Shown here piece by piece: positions 1-7,452 of a DNA stretch of 18,949 bases (within the stretch, counting starts at the first letter, position 1; every line of letters starts with the position of its first letter). The notes beneath the pieces are model-generated. The model was not told the DNA's origin. It was given only the letters and a program-made list of their open reading frames with translations, and did not search any database. The DNA is from Methanotrichaceae archaeon. Lineage in GTDB: Archaea > Halobacteriota > Methanosarcinia > Methanotrichales > Methanotrichaceae. A program made the translations under genes and the position numbers. The DNA lies in the NCBI GenBank assembly GCA_013329455.1, contig DUKF01000252.1, positions 1 to 18,949 of the forward strand, written 5' to 3'.

Positions 1-41
1 TCCTTACCAAGGACGCGCTATGCCAGCTAAGCCACCGAGGC
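1..41 (-). tRNA. tRNA-Thr (GGU anticodon), 5' half only
   Basis: Read on the minus strand from 41 to 1, the sequence starts GCCTCGG (acceptor strand), then TG, a D-arm with the invariant A14 and G18-G19, and an anticodon stem CGTCC with loop TTGGTAA. The loop places GGT at positions 34-36, preceded by T33 and followed by A37, which reads threonine codons. Bases GGA after the loop pair with TCC of the stem. The other half (variable loop, T-arm, acceptor 3' strand) lies left of the window, so the cloverleaf cannot be completed here. No clear TATA box is visible upstream (around plus positions 65-75). Confidence 0.85.
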
Positions 42-171
42 ACGAAAAGGTGCGATTGCCTCCCACGTGTTTCCTGTTTTTGAACCTTTCGGTCAACGCA
101 TTTCCACCTTTTGCACCCTGACCATCTCAGAATCCGGATCATGATCATGCGACCTTTGAAGGGACGTTGTC

Positions 172-1032
172 GTGCAAAGCCCCTGCGACTGGACCTGCTC
201 TATCGACCACTTCTCCGGAACATTGACCCCCAACGACAGAAGGGTTATTTATCCGATCAGCCCAAAAACCGATTGCGTGTCACCTAAGCTCCAGAAAGGC
301 GAAGAGCTGATCCGAGCTCTTCGGCCGCACCCGCTGGCCTTTTACCGGCTCTACGCGATCTGGATCTATCTGGCCCTGGTGGGAGTCTATTTCGCCACCA
401 ACCCCAGGATCGAGATTTTGGACATGACCCCCGAGACCTCGGCCCGGATCCTCTGGTGGCTGGCGATCCTAGTGCCGGCGGTTCTGATCGCTCTATTCAG
501 GATTAACTGGAGATGGCTTATCGCTTTGGCGATCCCGGGCATTCTCGCCTTCTATCTTCCCGGCCAATTGGAGTACACGGCTTTTCTCGAGGCGAATGGC
601 CTTCTCTGGTTTGCGGATCAAAACCACATCCTGACGGCCTTCGGCGTCCTCGGGATCCTGGGAACTGAGGAACATCGCAGGTCTCATCGATACTACATCA
701 CCAACTGGAGGCTGATAATGGAGTCGGGCAATCTCGGGGTCCACCGGAGAACCCTCCTGTACAAGAACATAAACGACCTGGTGGTGGAGCAGTCGTTTCC
801 GGGTCGGATCTTCAACTTCGGAACGATAATCCCGATCACGGCTTCGGGCCTGGGCTTGGGCGACGACTTCAGCATGGCGGGCGCGGCCGTGGGAACGAGG
901 GCGATGATCGGCGCCGGAGGCGGCAAGACCGTATCGACGCCGAGGGGAAGGTCTTACCATCTTCTCGAGGGGATCGCCCGTCCAGAGCAGGTTCACGACC
1001 TGATAATATCCCTGATGCACGCCCAAGGGTAA
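172..1032 (+). CDS. Membrane protein with bacterial-type PH domain (YdbS/bPH2-like)
   Basis: A 286-residue protein with no known enzymatic role. Hydrophobic segments lie at about residues 57-76, 92-110 and 113-130, with a weaker one near 150-164. A soluble C-terminal part follows from about residue 172, beginning YYITNWRLIM, the pattern typical of bPH2/YdbS-like domains (a strand of the form 'YxITxxRLI'). A glycine-rich loop lies at about 226-251. The domain family is common in prokaryotic membrane proteins and its function is poorly known. The start is uncertain. The GTG at 172 has a GAAGGGA sequence about seven bases upstream. A second GTG at 277 (codon 36) lies about 26 bases after a TATA-like TTATTTAT at 245-252, which would give a leaderless message and remove a polar, cysteine-containing N-terminus. 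The gene is convergent with the GT4 gene to its right, with only 43 bases between the stops. Confidence 0.75.
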   Translation: MQSPCDWTCSIDHFSGTLTPNDRRVIYPISPKTDCVSPKLQKGEELIRALRPHPLAFYRLYAIWIYLALVGVYFATNPRIEILDMTPETSARILWWLAILVPAVLIALFRINWRWLIALAIPGILAFYLPGQLEYTAFLEANGLLWFADQNHILTAFGVLGILGTEEHRRSHRYYITNWRLIMESGNLGVHRRTLLYKNINDLVVEQSFPGRIFNFGTIIPITASGLGLGDDFSMAGAAVGTRAMIGAGGGKTVSTPRGRSYHLLEGIARPEQVHDLIISLMHAQG

Positions 1033-1075
1033 AATGAGAAAATGGGGCAAAAAAGCGAAGTCTTGATCTGGTCCG

Positions 1076-2239
1076 TTATTTATTTTTCAAAACCCTTTTG
1101 TAGACCTCTTCGGTCTCTCTAGCGATCTCGTCCCAGGTGAACTCACTTTCGAGGCGCTCTCTTCCGGCCTGGCCCAGCCTGCCCATCTCCTCGGGATTGT
1201 TGAGGAGCCTGTTGATGCACCAGGCTATCGACTCGGGCTGGATATGGGCCAGAAGGCCGTCCTCGAAGTTCTTGATTATGCTGATGGCGTCGGTGGCGAC
1301 GATGGGCTTTCCGACATCCCACCCCTCCAGAACCACGATCCCGAAGGGCTCGTTTCTGCTGGGAAGACAGATCATGTCGCAGGCGTTCATCCACTCCTCT
1401 TTGACGTTGCTGGGGGTGTACCCCAGAAAGACGCAGGACCCCTCGACGCCGAGCTCTCTCGCCCTATGCTCGCATTCCTGTCTCATGCCACCGTCGCCGA
1501 TGAAGACGAACTTCGCGTCCCAGTGGTGGGCGAGTACGTGGGGCACGGCCTCCACCAGGATGCAAGGACCTTTCTGGTAGTTCATCCTGCCGCAGAAGAG
1601 GACCACCGGGGCGAGAGGATGAATGCCGTGCCTCTCCTTGACCCTTCCCGGGTCGACGGACCGCCTGAAGCTACCGATGACCAGGCCGTTGGGTATGATC
1701 TCGATCTTCTTTCCGGGGATCTGGTAGAGCATCATCAATTCGTCTTTCATCCTCTGGGTGGTGGTGATCACCGTGGCCGACTCGTAGCCGCTCAGCCATT
1801 CGCGGTGGGCGATCTCACTGGGCACGCCATCGTAGCTGAAGTTGTTCCCGTTTCTGCCCCATTCGGTGCTGTGGAGCGTGATCAAGTAGGGGATGCCGTA
1901 GGTGGCCTTTATCCTGTTGAGGGCCGTGACCGGGTGCCAGTCGTGGCCGTGCATCAGGTCGAAGTTGCCAAATAGCTCCTGGACGTACCCGGACCGATCG
2001 AAGATGGCGTCACACATCCGGTCCATCTGGGCGAGTATATCTCCAGACTGGTCGAAGTCCACCCTCTGGTAGTGAACGCCGTTGATCTCGTCGTAGTAGC
2101 CGAAGTCACCCCGACGGGTGAAGACGTGCACCTCGTGCCCCCTCCTGGCGAGAGCTTCAGAGAGTTCCGAGACGTGAGGGGCGACGCCCCCGACCTTTAT
2201 GGAGTACAGGCTCTCCCAGGAGAGCATCCCTATTCGCAT
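1076..2239 (-). CDS. GT4 glycosyltransferase, archaeal glycogen synthase-like (GlgA-type)
   Basis: A retaining GT-B glycosyltransferase of family 4, of the type that elongates alpha-glucan chains from a nucleotide sugar in the cytoplasm. Counting from a possible TTG start at 2263 (395 residues), the N-domain nucleotide/acceptor loop KVGGVAPHV is at 23-31 and the HDWH motif at 107-110. GRMNYQKG at 225-232 has the Arg and Lys that contact the donor phosphates. EPFGIVVLE at 305-313 is the E-x7-E motif. I place the start at ATG 2239 (MRIGMLSWES), because the family usually begins with this strand and GGTGG lies five bases upstream; TTG 2263 would add eight residues. The gene lies downstream of galT in the same direction but behind a gap of about 320-350 bases with a hairpin, so it is probably transcribed separately. 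The exact acceptor (glycogen, maltodextrin or another glycan) cannot be told from motifs. Confidence 0.85.
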   Translation of the reverse strand: MRIGMLSWESLYSIKVGGVAPHVSELSEALARRGHEVHVFTRRGDFGYYDEINGVHYQRVDFDQSGDILAQMDRMCDAIFDRSGYVQELFGNFDLMHGHDWHPVTALNRIKATYGIPYLITLHSTEWGRNGNNFSYDGVPSEIAHREWLSGYESATVITTTQRMKDELMMLYQIPGKKIEIIPNGLVIGSFRRSVDPGRVKERHGIHPLAPVVLFCGRMNYQKGPCILVEAVPHVLAHHWDAKFVFIGDGGMRQECEHRARELGVEGSCVFLGYTPSNVKEEWMNACDMICLPSRNEPFGIVVLEGWDVGKPIVATDAISIIKNFEDGLLAHIQPESIAWCINRLLNNPEEMGRLGQAGRERLESEFTWDEIARETEEVYKRVLKNK

Positions 2240-2587
2240 TTCATCCACCAAGTGAAGATCCAATCGTTTTTCGTCAATTTTGCCATTGTCGTAATCTAGA
2301 GAGATGCGGCATCAACTGGCGGCACTAAAGAGGCTGAAAACCGCCAGATCGAAACATCAGCATCAATCTCATGCCCCAATAATCCAATAAGTTTTGTTCG
2401 ACAATTTTCGATACAATTCCTTATGCTGTCGTCTCATTAACCTTTCGGTTTTCGCCGATCCCCATCGATGCCTTGATGGAAATATCAGGCTAGTACTTCT
2501 ATTGAGCTGTCAAAGAACTACGACCACGAGGCCAACCGCAAAAGGTCCTGATGCGATCCTGGGATCGACAAAAAAGATCGATCCCCA
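2240..2587. other. Intergenic region, no gene seen
   Basis: An AT-richer stretch between the end of galT and the start of the downstream GT4 gene. Open frames here lack recognisable motifs or a ribosome site, and the longest plus-strand one runs into the galT gene antisense. The only structure I see is the hairpin at 2561-2585. A promoter for the GT4 gene is expected here, but I could not single out a convincing TATA box. Confidence 0.5.
2561..2585 (-). terminator. Hairpin directly after galT (possible terminator or 3'-end processing site)
   Basis: GGGATCGA at 2561-2568 and TCGATCCC at 2578-2585 form a perfect 8-bp inverted repeat around a 9-base A/T-rich loop. On the minus strand the loop reads TCTTTTTTG, so the T-run is inside the loop and not after the stem. 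It begins two bases beyond the galT TGA stop (2588-2590). The position fits a 3' end of the acetyltransferase-to-galT unit. Archaeal termination mostly relies on T-tracts, so the role is not certain. Confidence 0.45.
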
Positions 2588-3550
2588 TCAGATCTCCTGG
2601 AGCTGTGAGGCGGCCTCCTCGGGCGGTACGGTGTTGATGAAGATCCCCGTATTCTTCTCAAAGCCCGCCATAGTCGATATCGCGGGCTGTATCCTGATGT
2701 TGAGGTGGTAACGACAATCTTGGAGCTGCTGGATCATGTAGTTGTAAGGTGGGCCCGATAAGAGCCGATCGAGCCTTCTGAGCGCCTCACCCAGAACCTC
2801 GGCCAGGTCTCGCAACCCTTCCGGGTCGAGACTTTCCAGGGACGAGACGTGCTTTTTCGGAAGAATCCAGGTCTCGTAGGGGACCTGTGAGCTGAAGGGG
2901 GCGATGAGGACGAAGCCATCGTTCTCGTAGATCAGTCTATCCGAGGACGCCTCCCTCTCGACGAGGCTGCAGTAGGGGCATCGCGGCTCGGAAGATATCG
3001 CCTCGATCTCTCTTTTCAGTGCCGAAGGGACTAGGGGTAGGGCGACGAGCTGGGTATGGGTGTGGCTGAGGGAGGCTCCTGCCACCCGGCCCCAGTTCTT
3101 GAAGATCGAGACGTACTCGACCCCCTCTTGGGAGATGTGGTGGTTGTACCGATCTTTGTAGACCGCAATGAGCCTTTCGAGATCCCTGCGGCTGAAGCGG
3201 GATGGGTCGCTCTCGTGATCCGGTGACTCGACGATCACCTCGTGAAAGCCGCGAGCGAAATCCGCCACCCACTCTTTTGTGGGAGGCTCGGGGTTCTGGG
3301 CCATGGCTGGGTAGAGGTTCATAAAGGACCTGGCCCACCAGTCTTTGACCTTCTCATCCCCGTCGGCATAGATCCCGTCGTCGGTGTAGACCGCGACCGC
3401 CGGCGGTGTCCTCTCCTCGTTTCCCGGGCAGAATGGGCAGGTTTTCGGGTCGGACCGGTCCGTGGTTCCGCCGTGCTTGAATTCGGAGGGTCTCTTGCCC
3501 CTTTCGGCGGCGATTATGCAGTATTCGTTGAGGAAGTAGTGACGCCTCAT
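2588..3550 (-). CDS. galT: Galactose-1-phosphate uridylyltransferase-type nucleotidyltransferase (HIT superfamily)
   Basis: A 320-residue short-form GalT, the class that moves UMP between UDP-glucose and hexose-1-phosphate through a uridylyl-histidine intermediate. CPFC at 38-41 and H112 match zinc ligands. FKNWGRVAGAS followed by HTHTQ (163-167) aligns with the E. coli FENKG...HPHGQ region, with H165 as the expected nucleophile. The C-terminal GFEKNTGIFINTVPPEEAA also matches archaeal and bacterial GalT. The usual active-site HPH is HTH here. A second CxxC (CPYC, 191-194) could bind another metal. The ATG at 3550-3548 overlaps the TGA of the upstream GT4 gene by four bases (ATGA), so the two are co-transcribed. 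In this setting it probably links UDP-glucose and glucose-1-phosphate to polyglucan synthesis. Other substrates, such as ADP-sugars, are possible. Confidence 0.88.
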   Translation of the reverse strand: MRRHYFLNEYCIIAAERGKRPSEFKHGGTTDRSDPKTCPFCPGNEERTPPAVAVYTDDGIYADGDEKVKDWWARSFMNLYPAMAQNPEPPTKEWVADFARGFHEVIVESPDHESDPSRFSRRDLERLIAVYKDRYNHHISQEGVEYVSIFKNWGRVAGASLSHTHTQLVALPLVPSALKREIEAISSEPRCPYCSLVEREASSDRLIYENDGFVLIAPFSSQVPYETWILPKKHVSSLESLDPEGLRDLAEVLGEALRRLDRLLSGPPYNYMIQQLQDCRYHLNIRIQPAISTMAGFEKNTGIFINTVPPEEAASQLQEI

Positions 3551-4773
3551 CTCCGGGATGAGATCACCTTCTCGTAGATCTCAAGGGTCTCTTTGGCCGC
3601 TCGGGGCCAGTTGAAAAGGTCGAGGCACTTGGCCCTGCCGTTTTTGCCCCATTCCCTCATCCGGTCCTGGTCTTCGAGGACGAGGTTGATCCCCCAGGCT
3701 ATGTCGCCGGGGTCGTGGGGGTTTACGTGAACCCCAGAGGGCCGCTCCGATGTGGGGTTGTCCACGATCTCCCGCAGGCCCGAGACGCCGCTGGATCCGA
3801 CGACGGCCGGCTTTTCCATGGCAGCGGCCTCGACCCCCACGATCCCGAAGGGCTCGTAGAAGCTCGGAAAGACGCAGAGGTCGGCGAGGGCGTAGTGATG
3901 TATCTTCGTCTCCAGGTCCAAAAAGTCGGTGACGACCTTCACCGAGTCGCCGAGAGGTTCGGCCATCGATCTCACCTGCTCTTCGAGGGTGCCCTTGCCG
4001 ACGACGAGGAGTTTCGCCCTCGGATGCTCTTTCAAGACGCCGGGCATCGCCTCAAGGAGCGGGATCACTCCCTTGACCGGCTCAAGCCTTCCGACGAAGA
4101 GGATCACCTCGTCACCGTCCTCGATGCCGTACGTTTCCCGAAGCTTCTGGAGCCTTCTGGGCTTCGTCGCCGAGGGGCTGAAGACGTCAGTTTCGACGCC
4201 GTGGTAGCAGACTTGAATCTTATCTTTGGGGATGCCTAGACTCGCCAGCTGCTCTTTCATGGCCAAAGAGACTGTGATCACCCCGTCGGCTAGGTGGGCT
4301 CCTTTTATCTCCAGATCGACGATCTGCTGGTTTGGGGCCGATTCCCTCCCCACCTCGAGGCTGTGGACGTGGTAAATCAGGGGCATTCTATCGCTTCTCT
4401 TCGCCGCCATCGCGCCGGGTAGGCCCAGCCAGTCGTGGGCGACGCAGAGATCGAAGGGGCCGTCATCCCTCAAAGAAGCCGCAGCAAGCTGGTTGTAGCT
4501 CATGAGGTCGAAAAGAAAATTCACTCCGTCACCCCAGGCCAAAGTCCGGGACGACAGGAAGGGCTCCCAGCCGTCTCTCATCGGCTCAGGCATATCCCTG
4601 AAGACGGTGATCCCGCGTCTAGTCTGTCTTCTCTTCAAAACTCCGTCTCCCAGGGTGAATACGGAGATTTTGTGACCAAGGGATGCTATCTCTTTCGAGA
4701 TGTAGTCTGCGTAAACGCCAAGACCCCCAAAGACCCTGGGAGGAAACTCCAGGCTGAAGTAAGCTATCTTCAT
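3547..4773 (-). CDS. GT4 glycosyltransferase, glycogen/starch synthase-like (GlgA-type)
   Basis: A second GT-B family 4 enzyme, distinct from the one at 1076-2239. Counting from the upstream ATG at 4788 (413 residues), the N-terminal loop RVFGGLGVY is at 18-26, HDW at 118-120, and YHVHSLE at 139-145 with the conserved His. GRLEPVKG at 233-240 carries the phosphate-binding Arg and Lys. YEPFGIVGVE at 311-320 is the E-x7-E motif. This is the pattern of archaeal glycogen synthases and related glucosyltransferases. I favour ATG 4773 (MKIAYFSLEF): it lies just after the GT3 stop codon, with GGTGG eight bases upstream, and the protein then begins at the first Rossmann strand. ATG 4788, with AGAGGT upstream, would overlap the GT3 gene by 14 bases and is also possible. 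It sits between the GT3 glycogen synthase and galT in one operon. Confidence 0.87.
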   Translation of the reverse strand: MKIAYFSLEFPPRVFGGLGVYADYISKEIASLGHKISVFTLGDGVLKRRQTRRGITVFRDMPEPMRDGWEPFLSSRTLAWGDGVNFLFDLMSYNQLAAASLRDDGPFDLCVAHDWLGLPGAMAAKRSDRMPLIYHVHSLEVGRESAPNQQIVDLEIKGAHLADGVITVSLAMKEQLASLGIPKDKIQVCYHGVETDVFSPSATKPRRLQKLRETYGIEDGDEVILFVGRLEPVKGVIPLLEAMPGVLKEHPRAKLLVVGKGTLEEQVRSMAEPLGDSVKVVTDFLDLETKIHHYALADLCVFPSFYEPFGIVGVEAAAMEKPAVVGSSGVSGLREIVDNPTSERPSGVHVNPHDPGDIAWGINLVLEDQDRMREWGKNGRAKCLDLFNWPRAAKETLEIYEKVISSRR

Positions 4774-4774
4774 A

Positions 4775-6619
4775 TTATCTGCCACCATCGTCGAAACCTC
4801 TGATCTCGGGAGGCATGCACTTGTCCAGCTCCGAGCTGACCATGAGGTTCTTGTAGTACTCGAGGACCGGCTCGGTCCAGTTCATCAGCTTTGCAAGGGC
4901 GAAGGACTCCTCGCAGAGGAGTCTGTACTTCACCTGGTCTTCGAGGTACGTCCAGGTGAAGTAGTCCAGGGCCAGAGCGTAATCGAGGATCATCTCCTGG
5001 TGGGCGGCCTCAATGTTGTCGACGACGACGACCCCGCCGAGGCCGGTCACCAGCCGTTCCACCTTCTTCAGGGCGTCGCTGAAGCCGCAGGCCCGGCTCA
5101 CAATGCTGGGGGTTCCTTCCCTTCCTGCCTCAAGGCCCGTGAGAAGGAAGGGCTCATACTGGGATGGGAATATACCTGCAATGCACCCTGCCATAATCTC
5201 GTCCACCTTCATGTTCAGGCCGCCGTCGTCGGGTCCCACCCACTGAGGGTAGAGGACGGCCGAGGCCTGCCTCTTGCCCGATGCCATGCTCCCCGCGTCG
5301 ATCCCGAGATCGTGGATCATGTTGTTGAGCCTGATCTCCTCGCCGACCGGCACCTCCGAGGGCAGATTGATGGGAAAACCGTCGGGAAGCTTGTCCTTCG
5401 ACTTTGGCCCGTGGGATGTGATCAGGAGACAGACCACCTTCATCCTCTCTGCAAACCTCTGCTCCAGCCTTCGATGTTTGATCAGATGGTCCTGGAGGAG
5501 GAGGGAGTCGAGGAGCTGGGGGTAGCCCTTGTTCTCAAGCTCCAGACGGGATATCGTGAAGACGGGAAGGATGTCTTCGGGGGCGATCTTCTCCCCGCCG
5601 AAGACATTGTAGAGGTTCTCGGAAAGGAAATTTTGGATCTTCTTTCTGCAGAGGTTCTTCTTCTTCCAGTCGATGTAGTCGACGCCAAGGTCGATCCCGT
5701 TCCTGATAACGATCCCGTTCAAGTTTTGAAAGAGCATGGCTTCTTTCATAGTCGAGTCCCCGACGAAGGATACGACGTCGGCGTACTTGGCGAGAGACTC
5801 GAGGGTGGCCATGCCGACGGGGACGTTGGGCTCCCAGGCGGCCTCGTGACGGGCGATCTTCTCCAACGATCTGTAGCCGGAGGATCTCCCAGGCACAGTG
5901 GCGTGGAGGGTGGCCATCGTCCTGACGGGGACACCGAGACACTTCAGCCTCGCTAAAGCGTAGAAGGTGGGAAACTCGTGGCAGTGGAGGGAGACTCGCA
6001 TCTTCGGCATTACCGACATCGCAAACTCTGATATCGCTTCGTCCCCGTACTTCTTGGCCTGCTCCTCCCCGAGGGATACGAGATACTTGACGAACTGGGA
6101 GACGGCATAGGAGAGGCCGAGGTAGTGGATGTACTCCGAGCCGTAAGGTGCTCGTTCAAACTGCATCGAGTCAAGCCCCGCCATCTGCCAGGCCTCGGTA
6201 TTGATGGCGTTGGCAAGCGTCATCTTCTGGCCGTACTTGCTCGTCATTATCGAGTCGTAATATGCGGTGTTGAAGAGGAGGTAGCCGACAGCCACCCCAT
6301 CGACCTTGGTCTGAGCTGTCACAACGTCGATCCCCTCTGACTTCAGGTGATCGAGGGCGGAGGTGAGCTCGTCGTTCATGTCTAGAGGTTCGAGGTCGCT
6401 AACGTCTGTGACCCTGGACTTTCCCTTGTTCCAGTCCGCCCCCTGGGTGGGGTAGTAGGGGCCCGCCACAAGGATCTTTAAGTCGCACTCGATCTCCTTT
6501 TTTGCGGCAAGTTTTGCCAGCATCCTGGCCTCGGCATCGATGACGTTCCATATCCCGCCCATCTTGTTGCAGACAGGGCCCCCCTCCTCCCCTGCCAGAA
6601 CTACCCAGCGTTTGATCAT
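4775..6619 (-). CDS. GT3-family glycogen synthase (eukaryotic GYS-type)
   Basis: A 614-residue enzyme that should add glucose from a nucleotide sugar, probably UDP-glucose, to alpha-1,4-glucan. It matches family GT3, the animal/fungal glycogen synthases, better than bacterial GlgA (GT5). Visible matches are KMGGIW (19-24; cf. KVGGIY), HCHEF (212-216; cf. HFHEW), TLHATVPGR (237-245; cf. TTHATLLGR), RNGID (306-310), SRLELENKGYPQ (357-368; cf. GRYEFSNKG) and FPSQYEPFLLTGLEA (484-498; cf. FPSYYEPWGYTPAE). E489 and E497 are the expected catalytic E-x7-E pair. The C-terminal region that carries the arginine cluster for glucose-6-phosphate control in eukaryotes (about 560-585 here) has almost no arginines. 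ATG 6619 is preceded by GGAGGT ten bases upstream. The KaiC-like gene ends 26 bases upstream and the GT4 gene follows with no gap. Confidence 0.85.
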   Translation of the reverse strand: MIKRWVVLAGEEGGPVCNKMGGIWNVIDAEARMLAKLAAKKEIECDLKILVAGPYYPTQGADWNKGKSRVTDVSDLEPLDMNDELTSALDHLKSEGIDVVTAQTKVDGVAVGYLLFNTAYYDSIMTSKYGQKMTLANAINTEAWQMAGLDSMQFERAPYGSEYIHYLGLSYAVSQFVKYLVSLGEEQAKKYGDEAISEFAMSVMPKMRVSLHCHEFPTFYALARLKCLGVPVRTMATLHATVPGRSSGYRSLEKIARHEAAWEPNVPVGMATLESLAKYADVVSFVGDSTMKEAMLFQNLNGIVIRNGIDLGVDYIDWKKKNLCRKKIQNFLSENLYNVFGGEKIAPEDILPVFTISRLELENKGYPQLLDSLLLQDHLIKHRRLEQRFAERMKVVCLLITSHGPKSKDKLPDGFPINLPSEVPVGEEIRLNNMIHDLGIDAGSMASGKRQASAVLYPQWVGPDDGGLNMKVDEIMAGCIAGIFPSQYEPFLLTGLEAGREGTPSIVSRACGFSDALKKVERLVTGLGGVVVVDNIEAAHQEMILDYALALDYFTWTYLEDQVKYRLLCEESFALAKLMNWTEPVLEYYKNLMVSSELDKCMPPEIRGFDDGGR

Positions 6620-6645
6620 GATGGATCAGACCTCCAAAGATTCCT

Positions 6646-7374
6646 TTACGGATAGGGAGACAGGGTTGAGATCGCCAATCCGTCGTCGGAGATGTCGAGG
6701 ACCCTTATGCTGTTGGCGATCCTGGAACCCCTCATCTTCATTATGTAGATAGATCTCACCATGTTGTTTCCGATCCTCTCCCTGTTTAAAATCGTGCACG
6801 AATCTGCACCATACTCCATGATCTGGGTCATACCGAAAGCCGCGCCTATGGTGATTATGGCCGTAACTCCTAGAGACCTCAAATTGCCGAAGAGGTCGTC
6901 GGCAAGAGACCTCATCACGAAAGGCGACTCGACGGCGGTGAAGAAGGCCATGAGGTCGTCGATCAGGATACGTTGGGGCTTTTCCTCCTGCACTTTTTTG
7001 TCCACAAGCTTTCTGAAATTTATCAGGAACTCGGTGGGGTCGGTCTCTATGCTCTTCTGGAGCCTGAGAACTGGGTCGGTGACGTCGACGATAACGAGCT
7101 TTCCCTCCTCCTCCAGCTTCCAGAGGTCCCATTTGAAGGAGGAGTACATCTCTCTCTTAAGAAATTCTGCACTCTCTGAGGGCATGACGATCATCCCCTT
7201 CTCGCCGTTATTGATCCCCTCGTAAATGAACTGGGAGGCGAAGACGGTCTTTCCAGACCCCGATGCCCCGGTCACTGTGTTGACCGTCCCCCTGTGAAAT
7301 CCTCCGTTCACCAGGTCGTCAAACCCGGGTATCCCCGAAGGAACCTTCTCATATAATTTCGATGATTCATCCAC
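6646..7374 (-). CDS. Single-domain KaiC-like RecA-superfamily ATPase
   Basis: A 242-residue protein with one KaiC domain. It opens SGIPGFDDLVNGGFHRGTV (13-31), typical of the family. Walker A is GASGSGKT (36-43), Walker B is RILIDDL (135-141), and MKMRGS at 212-217 is the usual C-terminal KaiC signature. In KaiC, two adjacent glutamates after the third strand activate water (VxFEES). Here the matching segment reads VMPSESAE (63-70), so the first Glu is Ser and only the second (E67) remains. ATP binding looks intact but hydrolysis may be altered. The start is GTG 7374, with GAGGG seven bases upstream. Archaeal single-domain KaiC homologues have varied and mostly unproven regulatory roles. Its place directly before the GT3 synthase suggests a regulator of polyglucan synthesis, which is inference. 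Confidence 0.85.
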   Translation of the reverse strand: MDESSKLYEKVPSGIPGFDDLVNGGFHRGTVNTVTGASGSGKTVFASQFIYEGINNGEKGMIVMPSESAEFLKREMYSSFKWDLWKLEEEGKLVIVDVTDPVLRLQKSIETDPTEFLINFRKLVDKKVQEEKPQRILIDDLMAFFTAVESPFVMRSLADDLFGNLRSLGVTAIITIGAAFGMTQIMEYGADSCTILNRERIGNNMVRSIYIMKMRGSRIANSIRVLDISDDGLAISTLSPYP

Positions 7375-7408
7375 GTTTTTCCCTCTAAACTATCTATATT
7401 CACCTGAG

Positions 7409-7424
7409 AGTAATTATTTTTATC
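7409..7424 (-). promoter_or_regulatory. Candidate TATA box for the KaiC-like/GT3/GT4/galT genes
   Basis: In the 78-base gap between the acetyltransferase stop and the KaiC-like GTG, the minus strand reads GATAAAAATAATTAC. A start about 26 bases downstream would fall near 7391 and give a leader of about 17 bases that contains the GAGGG ribosome site. This could be an internal promoter that uncouples the synthase genes from the acetyltransferase gene. It is judged by eye only. Confidence 0.35.
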
Positions 7425-7452
7425 GGTGAAGACTTTAATGAGGGCAATTGTC

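Noticed and set aside
1244..1975. Long plus-strand open frame (243 codons) inside the GT4 gene
   Set aside because: It is antisense to a gene with clear GT4 motifs, a common effect of GC-rich codon use, and its own translation has no motif.
83..2449. Shared AACCTTTCGGT at 83-93 and 2439-2449
   Set aside because: An 11-base match with no extended similarity or common context can arise by chance.
2394..2711. Plus-strand open frame of 105 codons across the intergenic gap
   Set aside because: It has no ribosome site, runs into galT antisense and has no recognisable motif.
5000..5956. Plus-strand open frame of 318 codons inside the GT3 synthase
   Set aside because: It is a shadow of the minus-strand gene, whose GT3 motifs run through the same bases.
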